Numbered from the stretch's first letter, positions 7,601 through 16,085 are shown. The stretch: 64,000 nt of DNA from an uncultured Eubacteriales bacterium (GCA_959604355.1 CAUHAO010000002.1:62001-126000), one strand, 5' to 3'. Notes: generated from the letters alone by a model not told the origin. Translations and numbers: made by a program.

Positions 7601-8436
7601 AAACAAAATCGATCGTTGCAGTTATAATTTCTGTATTGATAGCGGCGTCACTTTGTGTCTCTGCCTCTGCGGAATCCATCGACGTTAATGTTACGGTTTC
7701 TTACGGCAAAGAAGTCCTCGCTCACGGCGTTACAGAGGTTTCCGACTATGATAACGACGGCGTACTTACACTCTCCGACGTACTCTTTGCGGCTCATGTG
7801 TCTCTCGCTTGCCACGAAGGTCAAGACGGCTACGCGTACGCAGAAACGGAGTACGGCAGAAGCCTCACGAAGCTCTGGGGTATCGAAAACGGAGGCTCTT
7901 ACGGTTATTATATCAACAACTCTTCCGCTATGAGCTTGCTCGATCCCGTAAAAGATGGTGACAAGGTATGTGCCTTTATATATTCGGATACGACCGCGTG
8001 GAGCGATACATACTGCTGGTTCAGCGTTGATAAATGTTCTATTAGTAAAGAAAACAGCGTAACTATCACACTTTTTGCATCAAGTTACGATGAAAACTGG
8101 AACCCCGTTACCGCACCCGTAAAAGGTGCAAAAGTCTGTGTTGAAGGTAACTGCCTTTACACTACTGATGACGCAGGACAGTTTACTGTCGCGCTTGACA
8201 AAGACGGAAAAATCGTTCTTCAGGACGGTCGGAAGCTTGCCCCTGTGACAAATGAAAGAGGTGTGATGACAATTACGGCGACAAGTGACAGCCTCAACCT
8301 TGTTGCTCCGGTTTGCGAAATAGAGATAGCGTCATCAAATCCCCAGACGTCCGATTATTCAGCTGCCGGGCTCGGCGTGCTTGCCGTTGCTCTTGCTTTC
8401 GGTGTCATATTTGTGATGAAGAAAAATGAAAAATAA
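7597..8436 (+). CDS. secreted DUF4430 (transcobalamin-like) surface protein with sorting-type C terminus
   Basis: 279 residues. A signal peptide (1-26, ending SASAES) is followed by a DUF4430-like beta domain of about 110 residues containing the calcium-loop-like segment DYDNDGVLTLSDV and GGSYGYYINNSSA. A carboxypeptidase-regulatory/Ig-like domain follows (VKGAKVCVEGNCLYTTDDAGQ). The C terminus has NPQTSD, a hydrophobic stretch and a KKNEK tail, resembling a sortase sorting signal of the NPQT type; it could also simply be a membrane anchor. DUF4430 is related to the beta domain of transcobalamin and intrinsic factor. Under the B12 riboswitch and next to an ECF transporter, it probably captures cobalamin or a related corrinoid at the surface. 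Confidence 0.83.
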   Translation: MKTKSIVAVIISVLIAASLCVSASAESIDVNVTVSYGKEVLAHGVTEVSDYDNDGVLTLSDVLFAAHVSLACHEGQDGYAYAETEYGRSLTKLWGIENGGSYGYYINNSSAMSLLDPVKDGDKVCAFIYSDTTAWSDTYCWFSVDKCSISKENSVTITLFASSYDENWNPVTAPVKGAKVCVEGNCLYTTDDAGQFTVALDKDGKIVLQDGRKLAPVTNERGVMTITATSDSLNLVAPVCEIEIASSNPQTSDYSAAGLGVLAVALAFGVIFVMKKNEK

Positions 8437-9886
8437 ACTGATATTATTTTTACTGGTATCGATACTACTCCTTTCCGCCGCTGTTCCGACATCGGCAGCG
8501 GAAAGGGGTTTTTTGCTCAAATCTTCGGACGAGCTTCGGATAGGCGATGAGTTATATCTGCTCGCGCTCCTGAGCACTTCGCCTGATGAGGATTTTTCCG
8601 TTTATGCTCTGGAGCTTGAAAATTATCTTGCGTCAGATCCTGTCCTGTCAGCATCGACGGAGCAGAAATATGCACTTATGCGCATTGCTCTCGGTACGGC
8701 GGATGAAGAGTATGTTTCGCATGTGCTTGACCGTACTGTCGGAAAACAGGGGATTATGAGTCTTGTTTTCGGACTTCATATAGTTAACAACACGGCACGC
8801 GATCCCGAAAAAATCATCACGGATATCCTTTCCGCTCGGCTTGAAGACGGCGGATGGGCTCTTTTCGGGGACTCGTCCGATGTCGATGTTACTGCGATGA
8901 CATTACAGGCCCTTGCTCCTTATTATTCCGATAATGATGACGTCCGCGACTCGGTTGACTCGGCTCTTGCGTTCATTTCGCAAAAACAGCTCACAAACGG
9001 GGGGTTCTCTTCTTTCGGTGTGGATAATTGTGAAAGCTGTGCGCAGGTCCTCATAGCTCTTTCGTCACTCGGTATCGACTGCCGTACAGACGAAAGGTTC
9101 ATAAAAAACGGCAGAACGGTGATCGACCGTCTCGAAGACTTTCGTCTTGATGACGGTTCTTTCAGTCATACCGAAAACGGCGCATCCAACGCGGTTGCAA
9201 CGTCACAGAGCGCACTCGCTTTTGCGGCGCTGGAAAATACCGGCAAACACAATGTTTTCCTCTTTAAACCCGCAGTACGGCAAGATGGTGTGGCTTTTGT
9301 ACCCGATACATCCAACACTGTTTCTTATAAACCCATTGCCGCCGCGTGTATTCTCGGAGCCGCAGTCTGTGTCTGCGCCGTGCTGCTGATACTTAAAAAG
9401 AAAAATATCAAAAATTTTATTTTTATCGCCTTTATTGCCGCCGCAGGCATCGCGTTTATCCTCTTTACCGATTTTTCGTTGCCGAAAAACTTTTACGGCG
9501 GCAACATCGAAGAGAATTATGTAGGCTACGTTACTGTCAGCGTCGGTTGTGAAACGCTTGTCGGAAAAAGTGATAGTGATAAAGATTATATTCCGTCCGA
9601 CGGCATCGTCCTCGCGCCGACTTCCGTCGGGATTTGTGAAAACGATACGGTTTATGACGTTCTTGTACGGGCGGCACGCGAAAACGCTATGCAGACAGAT
9701 ATCTCGGCGGCAGGATATGTGCGCGGGTTGAATTATATTTATGAGTTCGATTTCGGCCCGCTTTCGGGGTGGATATACCGTGTCAACGGCGTCACGGCGT
9801 CCGTGGGCTGCGCGGAGTATAAACTCAGCAACGGCGACGCGGTGCAATGGCTTTATTCATGTGACATGGGCGAAGATCTTGACTGA
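8426..9886 (+). CDS. membrane protein with alpha/alpha-repeat and DUF4430 domains (intrinsic-factor-like layout)
   Basis: 486 residues: signal peptide (1-25), an extracellular alpha/alpha-toroid of prenyltransferase/cyclase type (about 40-280; repeats LEDGGWALFGDSSDVDVTAM, LTNGGFSSFGVDNCESCAQ and LDDGSFSHTENGASNA), two membrane segments (about 300-345), and a C-terminal DUF4430 domain (about 365-486) ending with the family hallmark GWIYRVNG and LSNGDAVQWLY. Alpha-toroid plus DUF4430 is the domain plan of animal cobalamin binders, here split by membrane helices. It overlaps the preceding gene by 11 bases. Both domains are predicted outside or in the membrane, so it may pass cobalamin from the surface to the ECF transporter. 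Cobalamin binding is inferred from the riboswitch and family. Confidence 0.82.
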   Translation: MKNKLILFLLVSILLLSAAVPTSAAERGFLLKSSDELRIGDELYLLALLSTSPDEDFSVYALELENYLASDPVLSASTEQKYALMRIALGTADEEYVSHVLDRTVGKQGIMSLVFGLHIVNNTARDPEKIITDILSARLEDGGWALFGDSSDVDVTAMTLQALAPYYSDNDDVRDSVDSALAFISQKQLTNGGFSSFGVDNCESCAQVLIALSSLGIDCRTDERFIKNGRTVIDRLEDFRLDDGSFSHTENGASNAVATSQSALAFAALENTGKHNVFLFKPAVRQDGVAFVPDTSNTVSYKPIAAACILGAAVCVCAVLLILKKKNIKNFIFIAFIAAAGIAFILFTDFSLPKNFYGGNIEENYVGYVTVSVGCETLVGKSDSDKDYIPSDGIVLAPTSVGICENDTVYDVLVRAARENAMQTDISAAGYVRGLNYIYEFDFGPLSGWIYRVNGVTASVGCAEYKLSNGDAVQWLYSCDMGEDLD

Positions 9887-9897
9887 AAGGGGACGCG

Positions 9898-10776
9898 ATG
9901 AAGAGTATTTTCGACATGAATCCGATACCGGCGTTGATTTTCTTTTTTGAAGCGGCGCTTGCGGCGGTATTGACATTTGATCCGATAATGTGCGCTTTGT
10001 CGCTTGTCGGTGCCGTCATTCTCGCGGCGTCTTTGCGTGTGCGTGTAGGGTGGCGCAAAGGGGTGGGAATATTTGCGCTTTTTGCGGTAATGGCGCTCAT
10101 CAACCCCCTCGTATATCATAACGGCGTGACGGTCTTGTTTGTCTTCAACAATAATCCCGTGACGCTTGAGGCGGTGCTTTTCGGCGTTTTCTCTTCCTCG
10201 ATGATAGTTTCCGTCATACTTTGGTTTATATCATTTTCCGCAGTAATGACGTCTGAGAAACTGCTTTACGTTTTTGGCTGCATAAGCCCGAAGATAGCGC
10301 TGATTTTCTCTATGGTACTGCGTTATATTCCGCTTTTTTCCGCGCAGATGAAGAAGATATCTCAGTCGCAAAAAGCTTTGGGTCTTTACAAAGAGGACAA
10401 TATCATCGATACGCTGCGCGGTAAAATGCGCATATTTTCCGTTATGGTCACATGGACTCTCGAAAACGGTATAATTACCGCCGACAGCATGTCCGCCCGC
10501 GGCTACGGATGCGGCAGACGCACGTATTTTCGGCGTTTTTCTTTCTGCAGTTCGGATGCCGTATTTCTTGCGGTAACGGCACTTCTCACATCCGCGTCCT
10601 TATACGGCACGCTTTCGGGAGCGCTTGCGTTCGGGTTTTATCCGTCGATGTCTCCGTTGCCGTCGTCCGTCGCCGCAAATGTTGCCCATGCGGCGTACGC
10701 GTTGCTTGTTCTCATGCCGTCCGTAATTCAATTCAAGGAGTCTCTGAAATGGAAATACTTGCTTGCAAAGGCTTGA
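9898..10776 (+). CDS. ecfT: ECF transporter transmembrane component T
   Basis: 292 residues, multi-spanning, with the two coupling-helix motifs of EcfT proteins: SQKALGL near residue 160 and the Ala-Arg-Gly motif in ADSMSARGYGCG near 200. It scaffolds the ATPase pair and the substrate-binding S subunit. ATG 9898 follows GAAAGGGGAC. The gene overlaps the ATPase gene by 28 bases and lies in the B12-controlled operon, so the module is probably dedicated to cobalamin rather than a shared group II ECF. Confidence 0.92.
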   Translation: MKSIFDMNPIPALIFFFEAALAAVLTFDPIMCALSLVGAVILAASLRVRVGWRKGVGIFALFAVMALINPLVYHNGVTVLFVFNNNPVTLEAVLFGVFSSSMIVSVILWFISFSAVMTSEKLLYVFGCISPKIALIFSMVLRYIPLFSAQMKKISQSQKALGLYKEDNIIDTLRGKMRIFSVMVTWTLENGIITADSMSARGYGCGRRTYFRRFSFCSSDAVFLAVTALLTSASLYGTLSGALAFGFYPSMSPLPSSVAANVAHAAYALLVLMPSVIQFKESLKWKYLLAKA

Positions 10777-12380
10777 CATTCTCGTATCCGGGAGCGTCCC
10801 GAAACGCGCTTCAGAATGTTTCTTTTTCAATCTCGCGCGGCGATTTTGTTGCGGTCTGCGGCGCAACGGGCAGCGGTAAATCTACGCTTCTGCGCCTGCT
10901 CAAACGAGAGATAGCGCCTCTTGGTGAGATTGAAGGCGAAATATCGGTAGAAGGTGTTCCTCAAAGCGCGATTGATGCCCGTAAGGCGTCATCCTTCATA
11001 GGCTTTGTCGCTCAGCGTCCGGAGGAGCAGATAGTTACGGACAAGGTTTACAGCGAGCTTGCGTTCGGACTTGAAAATCTCGGCACCGCACCTGAGATCA
11101 TCCGTCGCAGAGTCGCCGAAACTGCGGCATATTTCGGTATGGACTCGATATTTTCAAGGCCTGTATCGGAGCTTTCGGGCGGACAGAAACAAATGCTCAA
11201 TCTTGCCGCCGTAATGGCCATGCAGCCGAGCGTGCTTATACTCGACGAGCCTACGTCTCAGCTTGACCCGATAGCCGCATCGGAATTCATATCCGTGCTT
11301 GCCAAACTCAACCGCGACTTCGCGGTGACCGTAATCATTTCCGAACACCGTCCCGAAGAATTGCTTTCTGCGGCGAATAAACTTCTCGTTATCGGCGACG
11401 GAAAAGTCACGGCTTACGGTGATACGCGTGACGTTATAATGCGGCTTCGGGCAGACGGACGTTTTATCCGCAATATGCCGTCTTCGGTGCGGGTGTCTGC
11501 AGCGTTGGACGGGCAGGCGATCCCCGTTACGGCGCGCGAAGGCCGGGTTTTTATCGAGAACAATTTCAATAACAGCATAAGAAAATTCCCGTGTCCCGAA
11601 TACATTCATTCGGACACGGCGGCGCTTGAGTTCAGCAAAGTATATTTCCGCTATGAACGCACGGCGGATGACGTTCTGAGGAATATGGATCTTACGGTTT
11701 ACGATGGGGAGATATTTTGCCTTCTCGGCGGAAACGGCTCAGGAAAGACCACGGCGCTCAATGTCTCGGCGGGGCTTTTGCGTCCTTACTGCGGCAAAGT
11801 CCGTGTTTTCGGGCGCGACGTGAAAAAATACGAGAATCAGAGCCTTTACAGAGAATGTCTTTCCATGCTGCCTCAGGACGTGCAGACCGTTTTTCTGAAA
11901 AATACCGTCCGTGAAGAACTTGAGGATGCCGACGTGGATATATCGTCTTTGCCGTATGATCTGACAAATTTGCTTGACAGACATCCGTACGACGTTTCGG
12001 GCGGAGAACAGCAGCTTGTCGCGCTTGCGAAAGTTCTTGCGACAAAACCGAAATTGCTTCTGCTCGACGAGCCGACAAAAGGCCTTGACGCGGACGCGAC
12101 GGATACGCTTATACGCATTCTCAAAGACTTACAGGGACGTGGCGTTACGGTCGTCGCGGTCACTCATGATATTTCTTTCGCGGCACTTTGCGCCGACAGG
12201 TGCGCGCTTTTCTTCGACGGTGGTGTCGTTTCAAACGCCGTGCCGAGAGAATTTTTCGGCGGCAATTATTGCTACACGACTCCGGTAAGCCGCATGACAC
12301 GCGGATTTTTCGATAACGCGGTGACTGTGTCCGACGCCGTCAGGCTTTGCCGTCTCAATGGCAGAAAAGGGGAGATGTGA
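10749..12380 (+). CDS. ecfA: ECF transporter ATPase, fused A and A' subunits
   Basis: 543 residues with two complete ABC ATPase domains in one chain. Domain 1 has Walker A GATGSGKST, signature LSGGQKQ and Walker B LILDEPTSQLDP. Domain 2 has Walker A GGNGSGKTT, signature VSGGEQQ and Walker B LLLDEPTKGLDA. It energises the ECF importer with EcfT and the S subunit. The start is ATG 10749 (MEILACKG), preceded by AAGGAG; a longer in-frame reading from 10452 runs inside ecfT and is not used. Fused A-A' proteins are typical of dedicated ECF systems. Its stop overlaps the next start (TGATG). Confidence 0.93.
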   Translation: MEILACKGLTFSYPGASRNALQNVSFSISRGDFVAVCGATGSGKSTLLRLLKREIAPLGEIEGEISVEGVPQSAIDARKASSFIGFVAQRPEEQIVTDKVYSELAFGLENLGTAPEIIRRRVAETAAYFGMDSIFSRPVSELSGGQKQMLNLAAVMAMQPSVLILDEPTSQLDPIAASEFISVLAKLNRDFAVTVIISEHRPEELLSAANKLLVIGDGKVTAYGDTRDVIMRLRADGRFIRNMPSSVRVSAALDGQAIPVTAREGRVFIENNFNNSIRKFPCPEYIHSDTAALEFSKVYFRYERTADDVLRNMDLTVYDGEIFCLLGGNGSGKTTALNVSAGLLRPYCGKVRVFGRDVKKYENQSLYRECLSMLPQDVQTVFLKNTVREELEDADVDISSLPYDLTNLLDRHPYDVSGGEQQLVALAKVLATKPKLLLLDEPTKGLDADATDTLIRILKDLQGRGVTVVAVTHDISFAALCADRCALFFDGGVVSNAVPREFFGGNYCYTTPVSRMTRGFFDNAVTVSDAVRLCRLNGRKGEM

Positions 12381-13066
12381 TGTTTGCTTTCAAATCCCTG
12401 AAAATACGCCGTGTATTGAGGTTTTTGCTGCCGTTTGCCGTCATTCCCGCCGCCGTCATTATCGGAGCGGTGATGCAGACCGGCAGACGATATGTTTTTG
12501 TGTCTCTCTTCGTCGCCGCCTCGGCACTTGTGCTTTTCGCGGCGGGATTTGAGCGCAAAAAAACGGGAACGAGGCGTCTCGTTCTTGTTGCGGTAATGGT
12601 AGCACTTTCCGTCATCGGGCGGTTCATTCCTCTTTTCAAACCCGTCACGGCGCTGTGTATGCTGACGGCGATGTATGTCGGCTCCGAAGCAGGGTTTCTC
12701 GTCGGCGCGATGAGCGCGCTTGTATCGGACTTCTTTTTCGGGCTCGGGCCGTGGACGCCGTTTCAGATGCTTGCGTGGGGGCTTATAGGCTTTTTCGCGG
12801 GAGTTCTTGCAGATCCGCTTAAGCGGAATAAAATCGTGCTTTTTGTATACGGATTTTTTGCAGGCGTGACGTTCTCTCTCATCATGGACGTGTGGACTGT
12901 GGTGTGGTACAACGGCACATTAGACATGTCTCTTTACGGCGCGGCGCTCGTCACGTCTTTGCCGTATACGGCGTTATACGCGGTGTCGAATATGATTTTT
13001 CTTTTCTTTCTCGCGAAGCCGTTTGGCGACAAGCTTGCGCGCGTGAAACTCAAATACGGAATATAA
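12380..13066 (+). CDS. ECF transporter substrate-binding (S) component, probably for cobalamin
   Basis: 228 residues, strongly hydrophobic, with about six membrane segments. The segment GLGPWTPFQMLAWGLIGFFAG is characteristic of the S components usually linked to cobalamin (CbrT-type); AMSALVSDFFFG precedes it. ATG 12380 overlaps the ecfA stop and follows AAAGGGGAG. An earlier in-frame start at 12347 lies in ecfA and is rejected. Substrate is inferred from the B12 riboswitch and DUF4430 neighbours, not from binding residues. Confidence 0.85.
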   Translation: MFAFKSLKIRRVLRFLLPFAVIPAAVIIGAVMQTGRRYVFVSLFVAASALVLFAAGFERKKTGTRRLVLVAVMVALSVIGRFIPLFKPVTALCMLTAMYVGSEAGFLVGAMSALVSDFFFGLGPWTPFQMLAWGLIGFFAGVLADPLKRNKIVLFVYGFFAGVTFSLIMDVWTVVWYNGTLDMSLYGAALVTSLPYTALYAVSNMIFLFFLAKPFGDKLARVKLKYGI

Positions 13067-13071
13067 AAATT

Positions 13072-13107
13072 CCCCGTTGACGCGTTGCCAACGGGGTCGT
13101 TTTTTTT
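13072..13107 (+). terminator. intrinsic terminator of the B12 operon
   Basis: CCCCGTTG (13072-13079) pairs with CAACGGGG (13089-13096), followed by TCGTTTTTTTT. It lies between the convergent ecfS and the helical-bundle gene. Confidence 0.87.
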
Positions 13108-13113
13108 GATTTG

Positions 13114-13548
13114 TTAAAGGAATTGGCGTATATTTACGGCAAGCTGCTCTTCGAGATTTATAAGACGTTTCGTGATGTCTTTTGACACCTCGTCTGCGGC
13201 CTTATACTGGTTCAGATAGCGATTCAGACTTTTTACGCCCATGTTGCAGCCGTCTGTCATTAGGTCTGCTATGGTGGAGTCGGACGCGTCCATCGCCATT
13301 TTCATGTTCGTTTTCATCCACGACATGCTTTTGGCGACGGGATTCGGATTCTTGCCGTCGTCATTGTATTTGTCGAGAAGAGTCTGTATCTCACCTCCGA
13401 GTTTGTTGTGCTCGTTTTTGCAGTCTGTGAGAAGTTTTTCAAACTCGTCGTTCGTTACGCTGTCAAGTACGTCATCTATCGACGCCGTGCCCATTTTTAC
13501 GCCGGAGTCGCATTCGCGGAGCAACTTTATGGTGTCCTGTTCTATCAT
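13114..13548 (-). CDS. small helical-bundle protein, ferritin-like (DUF2383-like)
   Basis: 144 residues, predicted all-helical, beginning MIEQDTIKLLRECDSGVKMG after AAAAGGAGG. Helices with regularly spaced Glu/His (FEKLLTDCKNEHNKLGGEI) and the later NPVAKSMSWMKTNMK and DGCNMGVKSLNRYLNQ segments resemble the DUF2383 ferritin-like group. A complete di-iron ExxH set is not obvious, so metal binding is uncertain. It is transcribed toward the B12 operon terminator and stands alone. Function unknown. Confidence 0.72.
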   Translation of the reverse strand: MIEQDTIKLLRECDSGVKMGTASIDDVLDSVTNDEFEKLLTDCKNEHNKLGGEIQTLLDKYNDDGKNPNPVAKSMSWMKTNMKMAMDASDSTIADLMTDGCNMGVKSLNRYLNQYKAADEVSKDITKRLINLEEQLAVNIRQFL

Positions 13549-13592
13549 CGGAAAATACCTCCTTTTTAAGAACAAGTATATCCATAAAAGCG

Positions 13593-14786
13593 CTATTTAT
13601 TATTTTTCAGTTTTTTTGCCGCCTCTTCGCGTTCTTTGCACACGTCTGCCCAGCTCGGCATTTTTTTGAGTGTCTGCGTAAGGTTACGCAGAGCCGAGGG
13701 AATATCTATGGACTGCGGGCATATCTGAGCACAAGCGCCGCATCCGATGCACGCTTCGGGACGTTTGTCTTCAGGCATGGAATCTATCTGCATGCCTACG
13801 GTGAATCCCGCGGGTGCAAAACGCAGGTCGTTATACGCGCTTATGAGAAGCGGGATGTCAAGCCCCATCGGACACCCGTCGCAGCAATAGCGGCAACCCG
13901 TGCAGGGCAGGGAATTCTTCAGGCCTTCCGCAATGCCGCAGATGAGTTGGTTTTCTTCGTCCGAAAGAGGCTTTTGTTCGGAGAATGTTCTGACGTTGTC
14001 TTCGACCTGTTCAAGCGTTGACATACCGCTTAAGATCGTTTTTACATTTGGTATACCCTGCAGCCAGCGGAATGCCCATGCCGCGACGGATTCGTCGGGA
14101 CGCGCGGCTTTCAGCTTGCTTTCGGCGGTTTCGGGCAGCTGCGCGAGTTTGCCGCCGCGGACAGGTTCCATTACCCAAACGGGAATACCGTATTCTGCGA
14201 GAATTCTGCATTTTTCCTCCGCGTTCTGCAAGGAGAAATCCATGTAGTTGAGCTGTATCTGGCAGAACTCCATGTGTTCACCGTACATATCGAGAAATTT
14301 GCGCAGAAAGTCGGGCCTGCCGTGTGACGAAAAACCGAGATGGCGTATTTTTCCTTCGCGTTTTTGTTCGACAAAGTAGTTTATTATGTTCCATTTTGGG
14401 TCATTATATGTATCAAAAGAGTTTTCGCAGACGTTATGCAGCAGATAGAAGTCAAAATATTCCATGCCGCATTTTTCGAGCTGGTCGGCAAACGTCGCCG
14501 CCGGGTCGTATTCTGATGCTTGCTGATGTCCCGGATATTTTGTTGCGAAATAATAGCTGTCACGCGGATATTTATTAAGTATTCTGCCCATCACGACCTC
14601 CGATACTCCCGCATGATACGGACGGGCCGTGTCAAAATAGTTTACCCCGTGCTTTATTGCGTAATCGACCATTTCTGAGACTTTTTCTTCGTCTACATTC
14701 GTCGTGACTCCGTCGCGCGTCGGAAGCCTCATAGCTCCGAACCCGAGCATAGAGAGCCGCTCATTCTGAAATTCGGTATAAATCAT
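13593..14786 (-). CDS. aldo/keto reductase with C-terminal [4Fe-4S] domain
   Basis: 397 residues. The N-terminal ~280 residues are an aldo/keto reductase barrel (LGFGAMRLPT; catalytic FDTARPYHAGVSE with Asp and Tyr; HNVCEN). The last 110 residues carry two cysteine clusters, CTGCRYCCDGCPMGLDIP and CIGCGACAQICPQSIDIP, both ferredoxin-like. This layout is common in anaerobes, where electrons may pass between NAD(P)H, ferredoxin and a carbonyl substrate; the substrate is unknown. The start is ATG 14786 after GGAAGG; the in-frame start at 14867 lies in the promoter region. Confidence 0.9.
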   Translation of the reverse strand: MIYTEFQNERLSMLGFGAMRLPTRDGVTTNVDEEKVSEMVDYAIKHGVNYFDTARPYHAGVSEVVMGRILNKYPRDSYYFATKYPGHQQASEYDPAATFADQLEKCGMEYFDFYLLHNVCENSFDTYNDPKWNIINYFVEQKREGKIRHLGFSSHGRPDFLRKFLDMYGEHMEFCQIQLNYMDFSLQNAEEKCRILAEYGIPVWVMEPVRGGKLAQLPETAESKLKAARPDESVAAWAFRWLQGIPNVKTILSGMSTLEQVEDNVRTFSEQKPLSDEENQLICGIAEGLKNSLPCTGCRYCCDGCPMGLDIPLLISAYNDLRFAPAGFTVGMQIDSMPEDKRPEACIGCGACAQICPQSIDIPSALRNLTQTLKKMPSWADVCKEREEAAKKLKNNK

Positions 14787-14819
14787 TCCAAATACCTTCC
14801 CGTTGGTTATGTTGATATT

Positions 14820-14848
14820 ATAATAGCATATTTTAAGAAAAATTTCAA
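14820..14848 (-). promoter_or_regulatory. promoter of the aldo/keto reductase gene
   Basis: Minus strand TTGAAA (14843-14848), 17-base spacer ending TGC, TATTAT (14820-14825). Confidence 0.6.
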
Positions 14849-14860
14849 GTCTTTCCCGTC

Positions 14861-14889
14861 TTGACAAAACAAAACTTCGGCGGTATACT
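14861..14889 (+). promoter_or_regulatory. promoter of the GtrA-family gene
   Basis: TTGACA (14861-14866), 17-base spacer, TATACT (14884-14889), about 28 bases before the start codon. Confidence 0.75.
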
Positions 14890-14917
14890 TTATCTATACT
14901 GATAGAAAGGAATTGTT

Positions 14918-15421
14918 ATGGGGTTCATAAAATCTTTTTCGGAGCGTTTCAGACAGAAGCATCCGACATTCTGGCAGTTTGCGGTATTCCTTTTCATGGG
15001 TGCGTTCACGGGCATAGTAGACCTTGTTACGTTCGCTCTTTGCAACTATTGGATATTCCGCGCGTACGCGGCGCAGCCGTTCAGCTGGTGGGTGTTCGAT
15101 TACGGTGTTGAAAACGGAGGGCTTTGTGCGTTTCTCGCGTTCGCGGTGTCGTTTGCGGTGTCGCAAACGTTCAATTTCTTCATTCAGCGCAAGGCGACAT
15201 TCAAAGCTACGAATAACGCCGTCGTCAGCGGCATAATGTATGCGGTTATGGTCGTGGGAGTTTATCTTGTCGTACTCTGGATGCCGGCAATTGTCGGTGC
15301 ACCTGTATATGCGTTATTCGGCAATGCTGTCGGTGCGATAGTCCTCAAGCTGTTTTCACAGACCGTTTCGGCGCTCATACAGTTTCCGATAAACAAATGG
15401 GTAATAATGCGCGGGAAGTAA
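14918..15421 (+). CDS. GtrA-family membrane protein
   Basis: 167 residues with four membrane segments. Family features are FAVFLFMGAFTGIVDLVTFALC at the first helix, SFAVSQTFNFFIQRKATF in the middle, and the C-terminal FPINKWVIMR. GtrA proteins are thought to flip or carry lipid-linked sugars for cell-wall glycosylation. The start follows GAAAGGAATT. No glycosyltransferase partner is adjacent, so the sugar and acceptor are unknown. Confidence 0.88.
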   Translation: MGFIKSFSERFRQKHPTFWQFAVFLFMGAFTGIVDLVTFALCNYWIFRAYAAQPFSWWVFDYGVENGGLCAFLAFAVSFAVSQTFNFFIQRKATFKATNNAVVSGIMYAVMVVGVYLVVLWMPAIVGAPVYALFGNAVGAIVLKLFSQTVSALIQFPINKWVIMRGK

Positions 15422-15457
15422 AATATTGTTTTTGGTGTCGAAAAAATCAAACTTAAA

Positions 15458-15490
15458 CGACACTTTATCGACACTTTATCAAAACTTTAT
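15458..15490 (+). repeat. three tandem 11-bp repeats upstream of the hydrogenase promoter
   Basis: CGACACTTTAT (15458-15468), CGACACTTTAT (15469-15479) and CAAAACTTTAT (15480-15490) follow each other with no gap and end 20 bases before the -35 box. The 11-bp period is one helical turn, as expected of a tandem operator. Binding protein unknown. Confidence 0.7.
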
Positions 15491-15510
15491 TAAAATTTCG
15501 CGCGTGGTTA

Positions 15511-15539
15511 TTGACAGGCGTATTATTATATGATATAAT
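15511..15539 (+). promoter_or_regulatory. promoter of the hydCBA operon
   Basis: TTGACA (15511-15516), 17-base spacer, TATAAT (15534-15539), a perfect consensus promoter about 57 bases upstream of hydC. Confidence 0.88.
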
Positions 15540-15596
15540 TTACGGCTGGAAACCTTTCTGATTCTTAATAAAAATTAAATATACGGAGGACCTTTT

Positions 15597-16085
15597 ATGG
15601 CACATTTAAGCGATGCGGCTGTCGTGAAGATCAATGAAATATGCGACAGATACATCAACGAAACAACGCCGCTCATGATGATCCTGAGTGACATTCAAAA
15701 GGAATACGGCTATATTCCGCTTGAAGTACAGGAACTCGTTTCAGCAAGAACGGGCATTTCCGTTGCCGAGATTTACGGCGTCGTTACTTTCTATTCCTTC
15801 TTCTCTCTCAAACCGAAGGGAAAGTACATAATCGGTTGCTGCCTCGGTACGGCTTGCTATGTCAAGGGTGCGCAGCAGGTAATCGATAAATTTTCCGATA
15901 TCCTCGGAATCAAACCCGGCGAGACCACGGCTGACGGACTTTTCACCATCGACGCCCTGCGTTGCATCGGTGCCTGCGGCATAGCTCCCGCTGTTACGAT
16001 AAACGGAAAAGTTTATCCCAAGATGACCGTTGACAAGGTCCAGAGTGTTGTCAACGAGTACAAAGCATTGGAGGGAAACAAGTAA
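15597..16085 (+). CDS. hydC: [FeFe] hydrogenase, NuoE-like gamma subunit
   Basis: 162 residues of the NuoE/thioredoxin-like [2Fe-2S] family. The four ligand cysteines are in GCCLGTACY (about 82-89) and LRCIGACGIAP (about 121-131). In trimeric bifurcating hydrogenases this subunit links electron flow between the NADH-binding HydB and the H-cluster subunit HydA. ATG 15597 follows ACGGAGGACC. The stop overlaps the hydB start (TAATG). The operon has its own strong promoter and tandem repeats upstream. Confidence 0.93.
   Translation: MAHLSDAAVVKINEICDRYINETTPLMMILSDIQKEYGYIPLEVQELVSARTGISVAEIYGVVTFYSFFSLKPKGKYIIGCCLGTACYVKGAQQVIDKFSDILGIKPGETTADGLFTIDALRCIGACGIAPAVTINGKVYPKMTVDKVQSVVNEYKALEGNK

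Noticed and set aside
9203..9847. 214-codon minus-strand open frame opposite the DUF4430 membrane protein
   Set aside because: Antisense shadow; the plus-strand protein has clear signal, membrane and DUF4430 features.
10452..10748. N-terminal extension of the EcfA frame into ecfT
   Set aside because: The extension is out-of-frame ecfT sequence; ATG 10749 has AAGGAG and the conserved ABC start.
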